64,000 nucleotides of DNA, taken from the NCBI GenBank assembly GCA_047030855.1, contig JBKYIJ010000008.1:496001-560000 (forward strand), given 5' to 3'. How positions within the stretch are numbered: the first letter of the stretch is position 1; each line of letters begins with the position of its first letter. This stretch comes from QVMM01 sp047030855 (lineage in GTDB: Bacteria > Bacteroidota > Bacteroidia > Bacteroidales > Dysgonomonadaceae). Below are positions 25,244 through 34,606 of this stretch, piece by piece. The position numbers were made by a program, and so were the translations under genes. The notes under the pieces were generated by a model that made no database searches, was not told the origin of the DNA, and saw only the letters and a program-made list of their open reading frames with translations.

Positions 25244-25251
25244 CAAAGATA
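25244..25251 (-). promoter_or_regulatory. -7 element for the holB run
   Basis: On the minus strand the bases read TATCTTTG (TAnnTTTG). The predicted leader to holB is about 40 bases. A -33 element is not obvious. Confidence 0.45.
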
Positions 25252-25346
25252 CAATCTTAATAATAAAGAATGGTATTATTTTATGAAAAGCGATACGCAC
25301 GAACTATGATTTTTTACAAACTTTTTCTTTTAGTTCAGTAATAATA

Positions 25347-25376
25347 TTTGTTGTATAAAATTATTCCGTATTTTTG
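25347..25376 (+). promoter_or_regulatory. Promoter for manA
   Basis: TTTG (25347-25350), 18 bases, TATTTTTG (25369-25376). The leader of about 110 bases contains a small hairpin, GTATC/GATAC, near 25396-25411. Confidence 0.65.
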
Positions 25377-25493
25377 AAATCCAATAAATTGGAGAAGTAT
25401 CACGAAGATACGCTTTTGAATGATATGTATTATTTTCCCGATAAATGAATTACAATAAATACACATATAATCATAAATATATAACAATTTGTC

Positions 25494-26468
25494 ATGGAGC
25501 TATATCCGCTTAAATTCTATCCTATCTTCAAAGAAGTGATTTGGGGTGGCTCTAAGATACACAAATTCAAGCACATCCCTTCCGATCAAAACAACATTGG
25601 CGAAAGCTGGGAAATATCGGGACTGGACAATCATATTTCGGTAGTCTCGAACGGTGAACTCAAAGGCAAAAACCTAAAGGAATTAATCGACATATATAAA
25701 GATCGGCTTGTAGGAAAAAAGAATTACGAAATATTCGGAAATACGTTTCCTTTACTGATTAAATTCATAGACGCCAAAGAAAATTTGTCCGTACAAGTAC
25801 ATCCCGACGATTCATTGGCAAAAAAGCGTCACGGTGCATCGGGTAAAGCAGAGATGTGGTATATAATAGATGCAGACGAAGGAGCGACGACCTATTTAGG
25901 CTTTCGTAAAAGAACAACGCCCGAAGAACTTGCGGAAAACATTAAACAATGTACTTTGGAAAATCTGCTTGCCGAGCATAAAATGGAAAAAGGCAACGTA
26001 TTCTTTCTGCCGCCGGGAAGGGTGCATGCCATCGGTGCGGGAACATTTCTGGCTGAAATACAACAGAGTTCGGACATAACATACAGGATATACGATTATA
26101 ACCGTAAGGATGCAAAAGGAAATCTGCGAGAACTCCATACCCATCTTGCAGAGGATGTTATCGACTATAACACATACGAAGATTACAAACTCGATTACAA
26201 ACACAGAAAAGACGATCTGGTATCGTTGGAATCAAACCAATATTTCACGACAAACCTGTTGGATCTTTCCACAACACTGCAAAGAGATTTAAGCGGCTTA
26301 AATTCTTTTTCCATATACATTTGCGTAGGAGGAAACGCAAGCATAACAGACAATAACAATCATACGATCGGGATAAAACAGGGGGAAACAGTATTAATCC
26401 CTGCAAATACGCAATCTATCCGAATAATACCCTCTCCCGAAGTTTCTTTATTGGAGACATTTATCTAA
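25494..26468 (+). CDS. manA: Mannose-6-phosphate isomerase
   Basis: Interconverts fructose-6-phosphate and mannose-6-phosphate, the entry to GDP-mannose. The short class I cupin form (324 residues, Bacillus-type). Zinc ligands lie in SVQVHPDD, in the Glu of KAEMWYII and in GRVHAIGAG; ISYRIYDYNR-like ITYRIYDYNRKD is conserved. The window also encodes gmd and fcl, which turn GDP-mannose into GDP-fucose, a surface sugar of Bacteroidales. It has its own promoter and is followed after 50 bases by hemH. Confidence 0.96.
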   Translation: MELYPLKFYPIFKEVIWGGSKIHKFKHIPSDQNNIGESWEISGLDNHISVVSNGELKGKNLKELIDIYKDRLVGKKNYEIFGNTFPLLIKFIDAKENLSVQVHPDDSLAKKRHGASGKAEMWYIIDADEGATTYLGFRKRTTPEELAENIKQCTLENLLAEHKMEKGNVFFLPPGRVHAIGAGTFLAEIQQSSDITYRIYDYNRKDAKGNLRELHTHLAEDVIDYNTYEDYKLDYKHRKDDLVSLESNQYFTTNLLDLSTTLQRDLSGLNSFSIYICVGGNASITDNNNHTIGIKQGETVLIPANTQSIRIIPSPEVSLLETFI

Positions 26469-26518
26469 ATTTGGCATTTAGAAATGTTTTTTACGCGTTT
26501 TGTATTTTCTGAAACAGA

Positions 26519-27487
26519 ATGAAAGGATTGTTAATTGTCAATACAGGAAGTCCCGAATCCCAAAACAAAGAGGATGTAAAGTGGTTTATCGGTGAAATGC
26601 TGTCCGATCCTCTCGTCATGACTGTTCCTGACTGGTTCAGAGATATACTTGCAAAAAAAATAATCGCACCGTTGAGATGTAAAACATCCGCGAAACACTA
26701 TTCCCTTATTTGGGATAATGAGCATAACGCATCTCCACTAATTTACCATACGCAATCTTTAGCCGATAAAATCGAAGCCGAGACAGAAATACCTGTCGAG
26801 ATAGGTATGCGGTACGGAGAGCCAAGCATTTCGGAGGCATTGAATAAACTACAACAACGTTCACCTAAGTTACACGAAGTAGTCGTTATCCCGATGTTCC
26901 CACAATATGCCCAATCGTCCTATCAGACAGCCGTTAACGAAGTGGGCAAGTGTTTTTATCAAAAACACTTCCCGTTCAGATTGAAAATTCTTGAGCCTTT
27001 TTATAATGACCTTGCCTATATAAAAGCGTTGTCAATCAGTCTGAAACAACATATCGAAAAGGGATACGACAGACTTATATTCAGCTTTCACAGTCTGCCG
27101 CTGAGTCACGAAGAAGAGGCGCGAAAAAAGGGCAAACAGTTTGACTACGTATATCAGATAAAAGAAACGATCAGGCTCGTTACGCACGAACTGGGATTAG
27201 ACCCGCAAAAAAACAGGATTGTATATTCTTCCGCAATCGGGAAAAAATGGCTTGAACCTGACTTAAAGAAAACCATGAAATCACTTCCGAAGGAAGGAAT
27301 CAAAAAAATCATCATTCTTACAGCCGGATTTCCTGCCGACAATCTCGAAAGCTATTTCGATATAAATATCGAAGCCCGCAAAATTTTTATGGATAACGGA
27401 GGGACAGATTTTACCTTCGTCCATGGATTGAACAGTGAAGACTATTGGGTTAATTCGATTATAAAAATGGTAACCCGTAAATCCTGA
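26519..27487 (+). CDS. hemH: Ferrochelatase
   Basis: Inserts ferrous iron into a porphyrin at the inner-membrane face. NTGSPESQNKEDV opens the protein; LIFSFHSLPLSHEE carries the metal-binding His, and ILTAGFPADNLESYFDINIE the conserved Glu patch. The length is 322 residues. Some Bacteroidales lack most of haem synthesis and keep ferrochelatase to use imported porphyrin; nothing else of the pathway is in this window, so either case is possible. No terminator separates it from manA. Confidence 0.93.
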   Translation: MKGLLIVNTGSPESQNKEDVKWFIGEMLSDPLVMTVPDWFRDILAKKIIAPLRCKTSAKHYSLIWDNEHNASPLIYHTQSLADKIEAETEIPVEIGMRYGEPSISEALNKLQQRSPKLHEVVVIPMFPQYAQSSYQTAVNEVGKCFYQKHFPFRLKILEPFYNDLAYIKALSISLKQHIEKGYDRLIFSFHSLPLSHEEEARKKGKQFDYVYQIKETIRLVTHELGLDPQKNRIVYSSAIGKKWLEPDLKKTMKSLPKEGIKKIIILTAGFPADNLESYFDINIEARKIFMDNGGTDFTFVHGLNSEDYWVNSIIKMVTRKS

Positions 27488-27507
27488 CAACTAATAAAAC
27501 TTTCCTT

Positions 27508-28892
27508 TTACTTAACAGAATTCTGTTCCAGTTTTCTGAATGCACGTATCTGATAAATCAATAAAATCAGAGTAACAAAAGTTGCCAAAAAATCAGCCGA
27601 AGACATCGACAACCAAACGCCGTTAATACCAAAGAATCTTGGTAAAATAAACAACAAAGGTATGAGGAATAAGAACTGACGTGTCAAACTCAAAAAAATA
27701 GACTTTCCTGCCATACCTATGGATTGGAAAAAGTTAGCCGCAACAATCTGGAAACCGACAACAGGAAATGCCAGAACAATATACCGTAAAGCAGTCGAAG
27801 CAGCGGATGCCAATACTTCTCCGGGACCGAATATACCTACAAACACACGAGGCATAAAGAATCCGAGTATGAAACCGAAACAAGTTATACAGGTTCCGAC
27901 TTTAATAGTGTACATTAAAATATCTTTTACACGCGAATAATTCTTCGCACCGTAATTATACCCGACTATAGGCTGCATTCCCTGCGTCAGCCCTATAACG
28001 ATCATCACGATTAACATAACCAAAGTATTGGCAATGGTAAAGGCTCCTATTGCCACATCTCCGGCATGCGTATCGTCTCCCGAAAATTTGCGAAGTTGAT
28101 AGATTATGAAGAATACGACTGCAGAAGCCGCAACCTGCATTAGAAAAGGAGACATCCCTATTGAAGCGATGGATAGGATAATCTTTTTGTCGGGACGTAT
28201 ATTTTTAGAACGCAAACGGATAAAACTGTTCTTATTCATAAAATGGTGCATCACAAAACCAAACCCTATCACCATGGCACAGAATGTTGCGGCGGCAGCG
28301 CCTTTTATCCCCCAACCGAATCCTTTTATGAATATGGGAGCCAAGATAACGTTTGCAATCACGCTTATCAGCATCGTCATCATAGCCTTAAGGATAGCCC
28401 GACGCGCGCATCATATTATTGAAATTAAAACATAACGACAAAAACAGATTTCCCGGAAGAAATACCACGAGAAAGTCGCGGGCATAAGGAAAAGTAGCCT
28501 CGCTTGCTCCCGCAAAATAAAGAATCGGTTTCAGAAAAATATATATAATGGCTATTACAGAACCGCTAAGAAACAGCGTCATTAAAAAAGAAACACCTGC
28601 TATTTTCTCGGCTGTTTCCTTATTGTTCTCTCCCAAGACAAATAGACATGCGGCTCGCAGAACCTGCACCGACCAACATCCCCATTGCAGCGGTAATGTT
28701 CATTATCGGGAGTATAAGCCCCAAAGCAGACAAAGCGTCATCGCCAACCCAATGACCGATAAATATACGGTCGATGATGTTATACAATGAGTTAACCATT
28801 GTTCCTATTATGGCAGGAAGAGCATATTGCCACAATAGTTTCTTGACGTTTCCGCTTCCTAATTCTCCAATGTTTATAGTATTATTCTTCAC
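27508..28892 (-). pseudogene. MATE-family multidrug efflux transporter, reading frame broken twice
   Basis: Three successive minus-strand frames together give one MATE protein of about 460 residues. Part 1 (28892 down to 28620, GTG start) ends at SICLGRE; part 2 continues with NNKETAEK and ends at MMRASGYP (28388); part 3 resumes with KAMMTMLISVIAN to the stop at 27508. Break 1 is near 28626-28634 (TTCTCTCCC on the plus strand) and break 2 at 28386-28392 (CCTTAAGG); each is mended by leaving out one base. The twelve-span transporter is otherwise well preserved. Neither break is in a long homopolymer, so this is the best candidate for a true pseudogene among the broken genes. Confidence 0.85.
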
Positions 28893-28992
28893 GCTAAATA
28901 TTTTATCAAATCATCAAAAGAAACGAAAAATCATTTCTTATGTTAAGTATAATCGAAAACAGATAACCTTTTTGGCTTATTTTTTCCGCAGA

Positions 28993-29000
28993 CAAAGATA
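28993..29000 (-). promoter_or_regulatory. -7 element for the MATE gene
   Basis: On the minus strand this reads TATCTTTG. The leader would be about 95 bases. The -33 region has only poor matches. Confidence 0.4.
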
Positions 29001-29048
29001 CTGCTTCTTTTTCTGAAAAAAAGAGAAAAGAAATTTTTAATTATAAGA

Positions 29049-29077
29049 AAACAGGCTTGAAATAATCAAGCCTGTTT
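29049..29077 (-). terminator. Terminator of the pdxJ-TonB-DJ-1 run
   Basis: A perfect 12-bp stem (AAACAGGCTTGA and TCAAGCCTGTTT) with a five-base loop lies 19 bases beyond the DJ-1 stop and is followed on the minus strand by a T-rich tract. Confidence 0.85.
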
Positions 29078-29095
29078 CACGATTATATTATTCGA

Positions 29096-29638
29096 TCATC
29101 TTAATAACAGCTGAGCTGCTACTTCTTCACTTTTTGCTTTGCCTTTTAGTATTTCCACCAGTTTCAAAGCAAAATCCATTGTAAGTCCCGGTCCCCGCCC
29201 GGTTATTATATTACCGTCAACAATAACGGCTGCTTTTTTATCGACATCCGCTCCTTCAAGGTATTGCTCAAATCCCGGATAAGCGGTCGCTTTTCTGCCT
29301 TTCAGCAAACCTAAACCTCCTAAAACCATAGGAGCAGCACAAATGGCGGCTACATTATTTCCTTTGTCCGCAAAAGCTTTTATTTCTTTTTTCAGTCCTT
29401 CGTGTTCGTTTATTCGAACAGTACCGCCGGGCAAGATCAACATTTCAGCCTTTGAGAAATCTACTCCCGAAAACATTACATCGGCGATCACAGGAATACC
29501 GTGGCTGCCTGACACCTGTTTGTCTTTTTCAAGAGATACCGATTTTACGTTAACTTCGCCACGACGCAAGATATCAATCGTAGCCAATGCCTCAATTTCT
29601 TCAAAACCTGTAGTTAGAAAAATATATACCTCTTTCAT
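29096..29638 (-). CDS. DJ-1/PfpI-family protein
   Basis: A protein of 180 residues with the class I amidotransferase-like fold. LTTGFEEIEALATIDILRR is the DJ-1 N-terminal signature, and VAAICAAPMVLGGLGLL holds the nucleophile-elbow cysteine, with a partner Glu in FEEIEA. Family members act as glyoxalase-like or redox-sensing proteins; the reaction here is unknown. I chose the ATG at 29638 (MKEVYIFL); an ATG two codons earlier (29644) directly follows the TonB stop. It ends the pdxJ-TonB-DJ-1 run and is followed by a terminator. Confidence 0.9.
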   Translation of the reverse strand: MKEVYIFLTTGFEEIEALATIDILRRGEVNVKSVSLEKDKQVSGSHGIPVIADVMFSGVDFSKAEMLILPGGTVRINEHEGLKKEIKAFADKGNNVAAICAAPMVLGGLGLLKGRKATAYPGFEQYLEGADVDKKAAVIVDGNIITGRGPGLTMDFALKLVEILKGKAKSEEVAAQLLLR

Positions 29639-29644
29639 AATCAT

Positions 29645-30499
29645 TTAATTTAGATTAAACTTATATGTAATAGTGCCTTTCTGATTCCCTGCTTTGTTGA
29701 CAACAGCAAACTTCGTTCTTCGGGCTGCTTTCAAAGCTTCGTTCTTTAAGGTTGTACTTGGTGTATTCGTTCCTCTTCCGATATCTGCACTGACTACATT
29801 TCCCTGAGGATCTACAATTATGTCTATCACAACAGTACCGTAATCGTTTGCCGTATAAGACGGTTTAACCAAACCTCCGCGACCTACTCCGCGACCTCCT
29901 AAGTCGTAAGTTCCCCAGCCGCCTACTCCTGAAGTTTTACCATAGCTTGCATTACCTGTCGGCACGCCCTGCGTCCCCGTTCCTTCGGTTTCTCCTCTGC
30001 TTCCACTGCCCGAACCGTTTCCGAAAAGCCCTGCCATCTGATTGTTTATATCCTGCTTTCTTTTAGCTTCTTCCGAGGCTTTCCGTTCAGCATCCGCACG
30101 TTCCTTCCGTTCACGTTCGGCAACGGCTGCTTCTCTTTTTTTTCTTTCTTCCTCTGCTTTATCCTTCGGCGTGATATTAACTGTTTCTTCAAAGTCTTGG
30201 GTTGCTACCGTAGATTCTCCTGTGTTTGGCACGGCAACGTCTTGCGGTACTGCCGTTTCTATTTCATTGGGAGCTTCGGTGTTATCGTTAATTTGTCCGT
30301 TCTCACCTCTTCCGAATGGTTCATCCGAACCGAAGGCATCGGGGACATTCCCGAACATTACGGGTACGCCTTCCATCTCCTCGCTCCAAATTAAAGAAGG
30401 AGAGGGTTTGATATATAAAAAGACAAGAAGAATTATGAGTAAGATATGAAATCCTACTGTTCCTGTTATTCCCGCAATTCTGCCTTTTGATGAATCCAT
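29645..30499 (-). CDS. TonB-family energy transducer
   Basis: A protein of 284 residues from the ATG at 30499. One N-terminal span (GFHILLIILLVFLYIK) anchors it in the inner membrane. A long acidic and then Ala/Glu/Lys/Arg-rich helical stretch (KAEEERKKREAAVAERERK) spans the periplasm, followed by a Gly-rich hinge and a TonB C-terminal domain (YGTVVIDIIVDPQGNVVSAD, ending TITYKFNLN). TonB proteins pass proton-motive force to outer-membrane receptors. No ExbB or ExbD gene is adjacent. It starts eight bases after pdxJ. Confidence 0.88.
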   Translation of the reverse strand: MDSSKGRIAGITGTVGFHILLIILLVFLYIKPSPSLIWSEEMEGVPVMFGNVPDAFGSDEPFGRGENGQINDNTEAPNEIETAVPQDVAVPNTGESTVATQDFEETVNITPKDKAEEERKKREAAVAERERKERADAERKASEEAKRKQDINNQMAGLFGNGSGSGSRGETEGTGTQGVPTGNASYGKTSGVGGWGTYDLGGRGVGRGGLVKPSYTANDYGTVVIDIIVDPQGNVVSADIGRGTNTPSTTLKNEALKAARRTKFAVVNKAGNQKGTITYKFNLN

Positions 30500-30507
30500 A
30501 TTCACAC

Positions 30508-31227
30508 TTAATCGTTCTTCAAACAATTTTTATAAGCTGCTATTGTTTTTTCGAGCCCCATGTACAAAGCGTCACTGATAAGTGCGTGCCCGATGGAAAC
30601 CTCGTCAATGTACGGAATATTCGTATATAAATAGTTCAGGTTTTCAAGACTCAGGTCATGCCCCGCATTAATGCCTAATCCTAATTTCTTTGCAAATTTA
30701 GCGGCGTTCACATAGGGTTCTATTGCCGACTCTTTATCTTTCTGATAATTTTCGGCATAAGGACCTGTATAAAGTTCTATCCTGTCAGTACGGGTTTTAG
30801 CCGCATACTCGATCATTTCGAGTTCAGGTTCGACAAACAAAGATGTGCGAATTCCAGCAGACGTAAGTTCATCTACAACTTCCGATAAAAAAGCCCGGTT
30901 ATCCACTGTATTCCACCCCGAATTGGATGTCAAAGCAGTAGGATCGTCCGGAACCAGAGTCACCTGTACAGGTTTTACGCTTTTCACCAAATGTATGAAT
31001 TCGCGTGAAGGGTATCCTTCGATATTGAGTTCTGTTCTAACCTTAGAAGCCAGATCGTATACATCTTTGACCCTTATATGCCTTTCATCGGGACGCGGAT
31101 GTATGGTTATACCTTCAGCACCAAAAACCTCACAATCGCAAGCAACTTTTAAAAGATTAGGAACATCTCCTCCGCGCGAATTACGTAAAGTCGCTATTTT
31201 ATTAATATTTACGCTTAATTTTGTCAT
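30508..31227 (-). CDS. pdxJ: Pyridoxine 5'-phosphate synthase
   Basis: Condenses 1-deoxyxylulose-5-phosphate with the PdxA product to form pyridoxine phosphate. It is a 239-residue TIM barrel from the ATG at 31227 (MTKLSVNINKIATLRNSRGG). Catalytic landmarks are the N-terminal LSVNIN, GITIHPRPDERHI (His and Arg), and GINAGHDLSLENL with the active-site His. A consensus promoter lies about 90 bases upstream, divergent from nadK. First gene of the run with TonB and DJ-1. Confidence 0.96.
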   Translation of the reverse strand: MTKLSVNINKIATLRNSRGGDVPNLLKVACDCEVFGAEGITIHPRPDERHIRVKDVYDLASKVRTELNIEGYPSREFIHLVKSVKPVQVTLVPDDPTALTSNSGWNTVDNRAFLSEVVDELTSAGIRTSLFVEPELEMIEYAAKTRTDRIELYTGPYAENYQKDKESAIEPYVNAAKFAKKLGLGINAGHDLSLENLNYLYTNIPYIDEVSIGHALISDALYMGLEKTIAAYKNCLKND

Positions 31228-31317
31228 TGACCAAGTTCTACACAAATAAATTCAAGTTCTTTTTTTACTGAAAGTTTTTTTAGCACCTTTGTAAATACGA
31301 ATCTCGTTTCGTTCGCG

Positions 31318-31350
31318 CAAAGGTAGCAAGGTTTAAGAATAAGCCGCAAA
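31318..31350 (-). promoter_or_regulatory. Promoter for the pdxJ run
   Basis: On the minus strand TTTG (31350-31347), 21 bases, then TACCTTTG (31325-31318), a full match to the Bacteroidetes consensus. Confidence 0.75.
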
Positions 31351-31417
31351 TTATTTCGTTATTTTTTATATAAAAACGCTTAACGGCAATAATAAGTTCT
31401 GGCTAAATTTAACAAAA

Positions 31418-32234
31418 ATGAAAATAGGCATATTCGGCAGTAAAAATCAGAAGAAGAACCAAATAGAAAAAATTCTAAGCATTCTTTCCAAAGAAGAAAT
31501 TTTCATTCAAAAAAAAATTTTACGATCATCTGACCGCATGCTTCGGAATAGACATTCAAGTGGCGGGATTTATCACAGACGATAATTTTTGTCTGGATAT
31601 GGCATTGAGCATAGGCGGTGACGGAACTTTTCTGCGGACAGCCGCATCTATCGGGAAAAAAGATATTCCCATCGTCGGCATCAATACAGGACGACTGGGT
31701 TTTCTGGCAGATATATCGGAAAAGGATTTGGATGAAAGCCTACAGGATATTCTGATCGGAAAATTTCGTATTGAAGAGAGAAGCTTATTGGAATTAACTA
31801 CCGAAAACAAGACTTTTGAAGGATATAATTTTGCCCTTAACGAAATTGCCGTGCTTAAGCAGGACACTGCATCCATGATAACCATCCATGCCACTGTAAA
31901 TAATAAGTATCTCACATCATATCAGGCCGACGGATTAATCATTGCAACCCCGACAGGTTCCACAGCTTATTCTATGAGCGTAGGCGGACCTATCATAACG
32001 CCTGACGCGGCAAATATTATCCTATCGCCGATTGCACCTCATAGTTTAACCACCCGCCCGTTGGTAATAACGGATAATTCTTCTGTAATATTAGATATCG
32101 AAAGCCGAAACAGAAACTTTCTTGTTTCTCTTGACGGCAGATCTGAAATATTTGGTACAGGCACAAGACTAAACATCAAAAAAGCCGATTTTTCATTGAA
32201 AGTCGTCAAACGCATCGAGCATACATTTTTTTGA
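31418..32234 (+). pseudogene. nadK: NAD kinase, reading frame interrupted in an A9 run
   Basis: Phosphorylates NAD to NADP. The frame opens at 31418 (MKIGIFGSKNQKKN) and breaks in nine A (31509-31517). Leaving out one A gives QKKFYDHLTACFGIDIQVAG, which flows into the rest of the enzyme: SIGGDGTFLRTAA (the GGDG ATP/NAD motif), INTGRLGFLAD and ATPTGSTAYSMSVGGP. The restored protein has about 271 residues, close to a Bacteroidales NAD kinase of about 290. As nadK is normally essential, a sequence error is more likely than loss. Divergent from pdxJ. Confidence 0.88.
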
Positions 32235-32299
32235 AACTCTTCGGGAGAAACTGATGTGGGGCGCCGATCCCCGGTTAAACAAATAGATACTGCCCTATA

Positions 32300-32596
32300 T
32301 TATTTTCCGCCTGCAAGCCATCTGAAAAATCTTTCCAGAACCCTGTTGAACCAGAGTGAAGATTTACTGTTATCGAAATCTTCGGGAGAGGCAAAGCCTC
32401 CGTCTATGAGCAATCCGATTGCTTTTTCCACGTCACTTTCCCGAACCTGAAGCTTTATATATTCCGTATTGTAGGTTGATATCCTGCTGTATTCGTCTCT
32501 GACAAAGCAAAATATTCCTTCGGATTCAAGATATGCCTGAACAAGCCCAAGCCGCGTCATATTGTCAAATTCTTTTATAGTAACAAGTTCCTCCAT
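32300..32596 (-). CDS. DUF2007-type small protein (putative signal-transducing domain)
   Basis: A 98-residue protein: MEELVTIKEFDNMTRLGLVQ, then YLESEGIFCFVRDEYS, IKLQVRESDVEKAIGLL and an amphipathic tail with several Trp and Phe (WFNRVLERFFRWL). The first 70 residues match DUF2007, a small ACT-like fold annotated as signal transducing but of unproven role. The tail could lie along the membrane. It is the last gene of a run with lipB, mtgA and ruvC, 11 bases after lipB. Confidence 0.78.
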   Translation of the reverse strand: MEELVTIKEFDNMTRLGLVQAYLESEGIFCFVRDEYSRISTYNTEYIKLQVRESDVEKAIGLLIDGGFASPEDFDNSKSSLWFNRVLERFFRWLAGGK

Positions 32597-32607
32597 AACA
32601 GCAGCTA

Positions 32608-33297
32608 TTAATTAATAACAAAAATATCTCCGAACAACGCGATTATTTGCTTTTTAGCAATTGCAATATCTATTTTTTTCCCAATCTCTTTTTCAAGTGA
32701 AGTTACGCCTTTATCTACAAAACCGCAGGGATTTATCAGCGAGAAATATCGCAAATCGGTATTCAGATTAAGGGCAAAACCATGCATGGTTATAAAACGG
32801 CTGCTGCGAACCCCGATAGCGCCGATTTTTCTTGTCCTGACGGGATTCGCATCAATCCAAACCCCTGCCGCACCATCGAAACGAGATGCATTGACATCAT
32901 ACATAGACAAGAATCTTATCATAACCTCTTCCAGCCTGTAAATATATTCCCTCAGTCCTATACCAAAGCTTTCAAGATCAAATATGGGATACACAACCAA
33001 TTGTCCGGGACCGTGATAGGTAATGTCTCCTCCTCTGTCAATGTGGAATAATGATACGCTTTTGCTTTTAAGGAAACTCTCATCATAGAGCAAGTTCTCA
33101 TTCTTTCCATTTTTCCCGATTGTTATAGTATGCTCATGTTCGCAAAACAACAGATGGTTCTGAGTAGTTTTATTATCGGCTTTTGCCTGTACGTTCAAGG
33201 CAAAGAGTTTTTCCTGATAATTCCAAACCTCATCGTACCTCCGTATTCCTAAATCTTCAAATATCCACATATCGCAAAAGAGTTTTAACCCCTCCAT
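32608..33297 (-). CDS. lipB: Octanoyl-[acyl-carrier protein]:protein octanoyltransferase
   Basis: Transfers octanoyl groups from acyl carrier protein to lipoyl domains. HTITIGKNGKNENLL, GGDITYHGPGQLVVYPI (conserved His and Gly patch), KIGAIGVRSSRFITMHGFAL (the active-site Lys) and NPCGFVDKGVTSL (the catalytic Cys) are all present. Two starts are possible: ATG at 33297, overlapping mtgA by 13 bases, or ATG at 33270 (MWIFEDLGIRRYDEV), where most family members begin. Length 220-229 residues. Confidence 0.94.
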   Translation of the reverse strand: MEGLKLFCDMWIFEDLGIRRYDEVWNYQEKLFALNVQAKADNKTTQNHLLFCEHEHTITIGKNGKNENLLYDESFLKSKSVSLFHIDRGGDITYHGPGQLVVYPIFDLESFGIGLREYIYRLEEVMIRFLSMYDVNASRFDGAAGVWIDANPVRTRKIGAIGVRSSRFITMHGFALNLNTDLRYFSLINPCGFVDKGVTSLEKEIGKKIDIAIAKKQIIALFGDIFVIN

Positions 33298-34031
33298 TTA
33301 CGTTTATAAACAGGTTTAACCGGTTGCACGTCCTGTTCGTCAACAGGTTTTTTCCCTATCTTTACGTGCATCATCAAACCCATTTCAGTCATTATTTCTT
33401 TCTGGCGGGATATTAATTCTTCTTCTGAAACCATTTTTTCATCAGATTCGGCTAAAGCCGCAATATATGCCGCTTCTTGTTTCGTAAGATCGGCAGATTT
33501 TTTATCGAAATAAATTTGGGCGGCAGCTTCGATTCCAAAAATACCCTTTCCAACAGGCATAACATTCATATAAACCTCCAAAATACGATCCTTTCCCCAC
33601 AAATATTCAATCAATACAGTATAGTAAGGTTCAAGGATATTCTTTGTCCACGAATCGCCTTTTGTAAGAAAAACGGAATGTGCCGTTTTCTGCGTGATCG
33701 TTTCATGCTTATTGGGAATAATTGATATAGTATCTGATTCATTTATGGGAGAAAAACCATCATGAACGTAAAAATTCTTATCTTCAGCGGCAAGAAGGGC
33801 GATAACCGCATTACGGGAAATAGAATCTACGGGAATCCATTGATATTCAACCTGCATCTTGACGGAGTCAGTAAAAGAATCAAAATTATAACCAATCATC
33901 TGGGGCGTTTTCACAACCTTAAATTTACTGTAGTAAGAAGCCCAGCCTATGCTTAGAAGAAGTACCGCGATAAGAAGGATACCTAACATTACCAACACAG
34001 AAGAAACGGATATTTTATTTTTTTTTGCCAT
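33285..34031 (-). CDS. mtgA: Monofunctional peptidoglycan glycosyltransferase (GT51)
   Basis: Polymerises lipid II into glycan strands. A single N-terminal span (VLVMLGILLIAVLLLSIGWA) precedes the GT51 domain: LLAAEDKNFYVHDGF carries the first catalytic Glu, ETITQKTAHSVFLTKG corresponds to TITQQLAKN of other members, and ILEVYMNVMPVGKGIFGIEAAA is strongly conserved. No transpeptidase domain follows. The TITQ motif is relaxed, with TITQKTAHSV instead of TITQQLAKN. It starts three bases after ruvC ends and overlaps lipB. Confidence 0.9.
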   Translation of the reverse strand: MAKKNKISVSSVLVMLGILLIAVLLLSIGWASYYSKFKVVKTPQMIGYNFDSFTDSVKMQVEYQWIPVDSISRNAVIALLAAEDKNFYVHDGFSPINESDTISIIPNKHETITQKTAHSVFLTKGDSWTKNILEPYYTVLIEYLWGKDRILEVYMNVMPVGKGIFGIEAAAQIYFDKKSADLTKQEAAYIAALAESDEKMVSEEELISRQKEIMTEMGLMMHVKIGKKPVDEQDVQPVKPVYKRKWRG

Positions 34032-34034
34032 CGC

Positions 34035-34601
34035 TTACTTGCCTTTTACCTTGCTTGGATTTTTATGAATATAATCTTTCCAGCTTGTAAATTTCACATC
34101 CTGCGACGGATTGTTTGTCTGGAAAAAATGACAGACTGCCGCCGCCAAACCATCGGTCGCATCAAGTTGAGGCAACATATTCTCGTCGGCTATATGCAGA
34201 AAATGCTGTAACATATAGGCTACCTGCTCTTTTGCGGCACGCCCGTTACCTGTGATTGACATCTTAATTTTAAGGGGAGCATACTCAAATATCGGAATAT
34301 CCCGCGACAATGCCGCAGCCATTGCTACTCCTTGAGCACGCCCCAGTTTCAACATACTTTGTACATTTTTCCCGAAAAAAGGAGCTTCAATTGCCAGTTC
34401 ATCGGGCAAATATTCTTCGATAAGCCCTATGACACGTTCAAAAATACGCCTGAGTCTTAAGTAATGATCATCATGTTTATTCAGTTGCAGAACTCCCATT
34501 GCAAGCAATTGCGGTTTATTGTTTACAACCTTCAATACTCCATACCCCATTATTTGTGTTCCCGGATCTATTCCGAGGATTATACGCTCTTTCTCTATCA
34601 T
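34035..34601 (-). CDS. ruvC: Crossover junction endodeoxyribonuclease RuvC
   Basis: Resolves Holliday junctions with RuvAB. The acidic tetrad is visible: LGIDPGTQIMGYG (first Asp), LAIEAPFFGKN (Glu), and QLDATDGLAAAVCH (two Asp). The length of 188 residues is normal. It lies five bases after a DUF4286 gene and four bases before mtgA, part of a run from DUF4286 to DUF2007. Confidence 0.96.
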   Translation of the reverse strand: MIEKERIILGIDPGTQIMGYGVLKVVNNKPQLLAMGVLQLNKHDDHYLRLRRIFERVIGLIEEYLPDELAIEAPFFGKNVQSMLKLGRAQGVAMAAALSRDIPIFEYAPLKIKMSITGNGRAAKEQVAYMLQHFLHIADENMLPQLDATDGLAAAVCHFFQTNNPSQDVKFTSWKDYIHKNPSKVKGK

Positions 34602-34606
34602 TAAAA

